A program made the position numbers and the translations under genes. From RUG721 sp040307385 (lineage in GTDB: Bacteria; Actinomycetota; Coriobacteriia; Coriobacteriales; Atopobiaceae), in contig JAWRJQ010000073.1 in the NCBI GenBank assembly GCA_040307385.1, positions 1 to 6,927 on the forward strand: a stretch of DNA of 6,927 nucleotides, given 5' to 3'. Position 1 is the stretch's first letter. Every line of letters starts with the position of its first letter. This document shows positions 6,755 to 6,927 of the stretch, in pieces. The notes under the pieces were generated by a model. The model was not told where the DNA came from. It was given only the letters and a program-made list of their open reading frames with translations, and did not search any database.

Positions 6755-6786
6755 GCAGCTGCCGCGCATGGGTGCAGAGATTTTTT
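6748..6786 (+). terminator. Probable intrinsic terminator of the amidohydrolase operon
   Basis: GCATCCC (6748-6754) can pair with GGGTGC (6770-6775), giving six Watson-Crick pairs with one bulged T. The 15-base loop contains GCAGCTGC. The stem is followed, after AGAGA, by six T (6781-6786). An alternative stem pairs GCGGCA (6731-6736) with TGCCGC (6760-6765). The position after the last operon gene and the T-run favour a terminator; the 5-base gap before the T-run weakens it. Confidence 0.45.
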
Positions 6787-6797
6787 CAAAAAACCCG

Positions 6798-6826
6798 TTG
6801 ACAGCTATCACGGCCGACGATATATT
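6798..6826 (+). promoter_or_regulatory. Near-consensus sigma-70 promoter
   Basis: TTGACA (6798-6803) is a perfect -35. It is separated by exactly 17 bases from TATATT (6821-6826), a -10 with one mismatch to consensus. Transcription should start near 6833. The tract TTTTTTCAAAAAA (6781-6793) sits just upstream of the -35, where an UP element would lie. It is the best promoter in the window and drives the gene starting at 6885. Confidence 0.8.
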
Positions 6827-6858
6827 ATGTACAGCGTTATAACGTCATACGGTATATC
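6822..6858 (+). promoter_or_regulatory. Operator candidate overlapping the transcription start
   Basis: The perfect 10-bp palindrome CGTTATAACG (6835-6844) is centred about 7 bp after the expected start of transcription. The symmetry extends outward with GTA (6829-6831) against TAC (6848-6850) and ATAT (6822-6825) against ATAT (6854-6857). Such dyads at the -10/+1 region usually bind a repressor. The right half also holds TAACGT-N4-CGGTATA (6840-6856), the motif seen in the LysR/operon region. Regulator identity is inferred only. Confidence 0.55.
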
Positions 6859-6884
6859 GGCATCTGAAATGGAAAGGAGACGGC

Positions 6885-6927
6885 ATGGGCAGGCACGACG
6901 ACCCCGGCGCGCTGAGCGAGCCGACCT
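6885..6927 (+). CDS. Start of a further gene, cut by the window end
   Basis: Only 14 codons are visible: M-G-R-H-D-D-P-G-A-L-S-E-P-T. The ATG has an excellent ribosome binding site, AAAGGAG (6873-6879), 5 bases upstream, and lies about 50 bp after the predicted transcription start of the strong promoter. The N-terminus is polar, with no signal peptide or membrane segment. It is too short for family assignment. A palindromic operator in front is common for self-regulating transcription factors, so a regulator is one possibility, but nothing in the peptide itself shows this. Confidence 0.7.
   Translation, partial: MGRHDDPGALSEPT

Noticed and set aside
5402..6811. 469-codon open frame on the minus strand opposite the AbgB-like gene
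   Set aside because: Shadow of a clear AbgB-family gene. It is rich in Arg, Gly and His with no motif, and it runs through the terminator and T-run region.

Overview
The window looks like chromosomal DNA from a high-GC Gram-positive bacterium, most likely a gut actinobacterium of the Coriobacteriia (Eggerthellaceae type). That placement is an inference. It rests on the GC-rich codon use, strong AGGAGG-type ribosome binding sites, and the pairing of a DUF5058-type membrane protein with M20 amidohydrolases. The sequence shows no insertion sequence, integrase, CRISPR array, tRNA or rRNA.

Layout, left to right. (1) 18-527 (+): a small zinc-ribbon protein with a glycine-rich hydrophobic stretch and a beta-rich C-terminal domain. 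(2) 528-850: a gene-free stretch. (3) 851-1519 (+): a six-helix membrane protein of unknown function. (4) 1561-2457 (-): a LysR-type regulator, converging on gene 3. (5) A 186-bp divergent intergenic region with palindromes and a perfect -10 hexamer on each strand. (6) A tight four-gene + strand operon: M20D amidohydrolase (2644-3816), DUF5058 membrane protein (3849-4577), a second 242-residue membrane protein (4588-5316) and an AbgB-like M20 amidohydrolase (5333-6703). (7) 6704-6884: a short tandem repeat, a probable terminator, a near-consensus sigma-70 promoter and a palindromic operator candidate. (8) 6885 to the window end: the first 14 codons of another gene.

The core is the LysR/operon unit. 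It resembles the E. coli abgR-abgABT arrangement: a divergent LysR regulator, two M20 hydrolases and a transporter for p-aminobenzoyl-glutamate. Here, however, two small unrelated membrane proteins lie between the hydrolases in place of the single large AbgT. The simplest reading is a LysR-controlled system that imports an N-acyl or N-aroyl amino acid (or a dipeptide-like amide) through a two-subunit permease and cleaves the amide in the cytoplasm. The substrate cannot be read from the sequence.

A second notable signal is a motif, TAACGT-N4-CGGTATA, found both in the LysR/operon intergenic region and over the transcription start of the gene that begins at 6885. A CGTTATA element lies at the start of each site. 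This suggests that the downstream gene shares a regulator with the operon.
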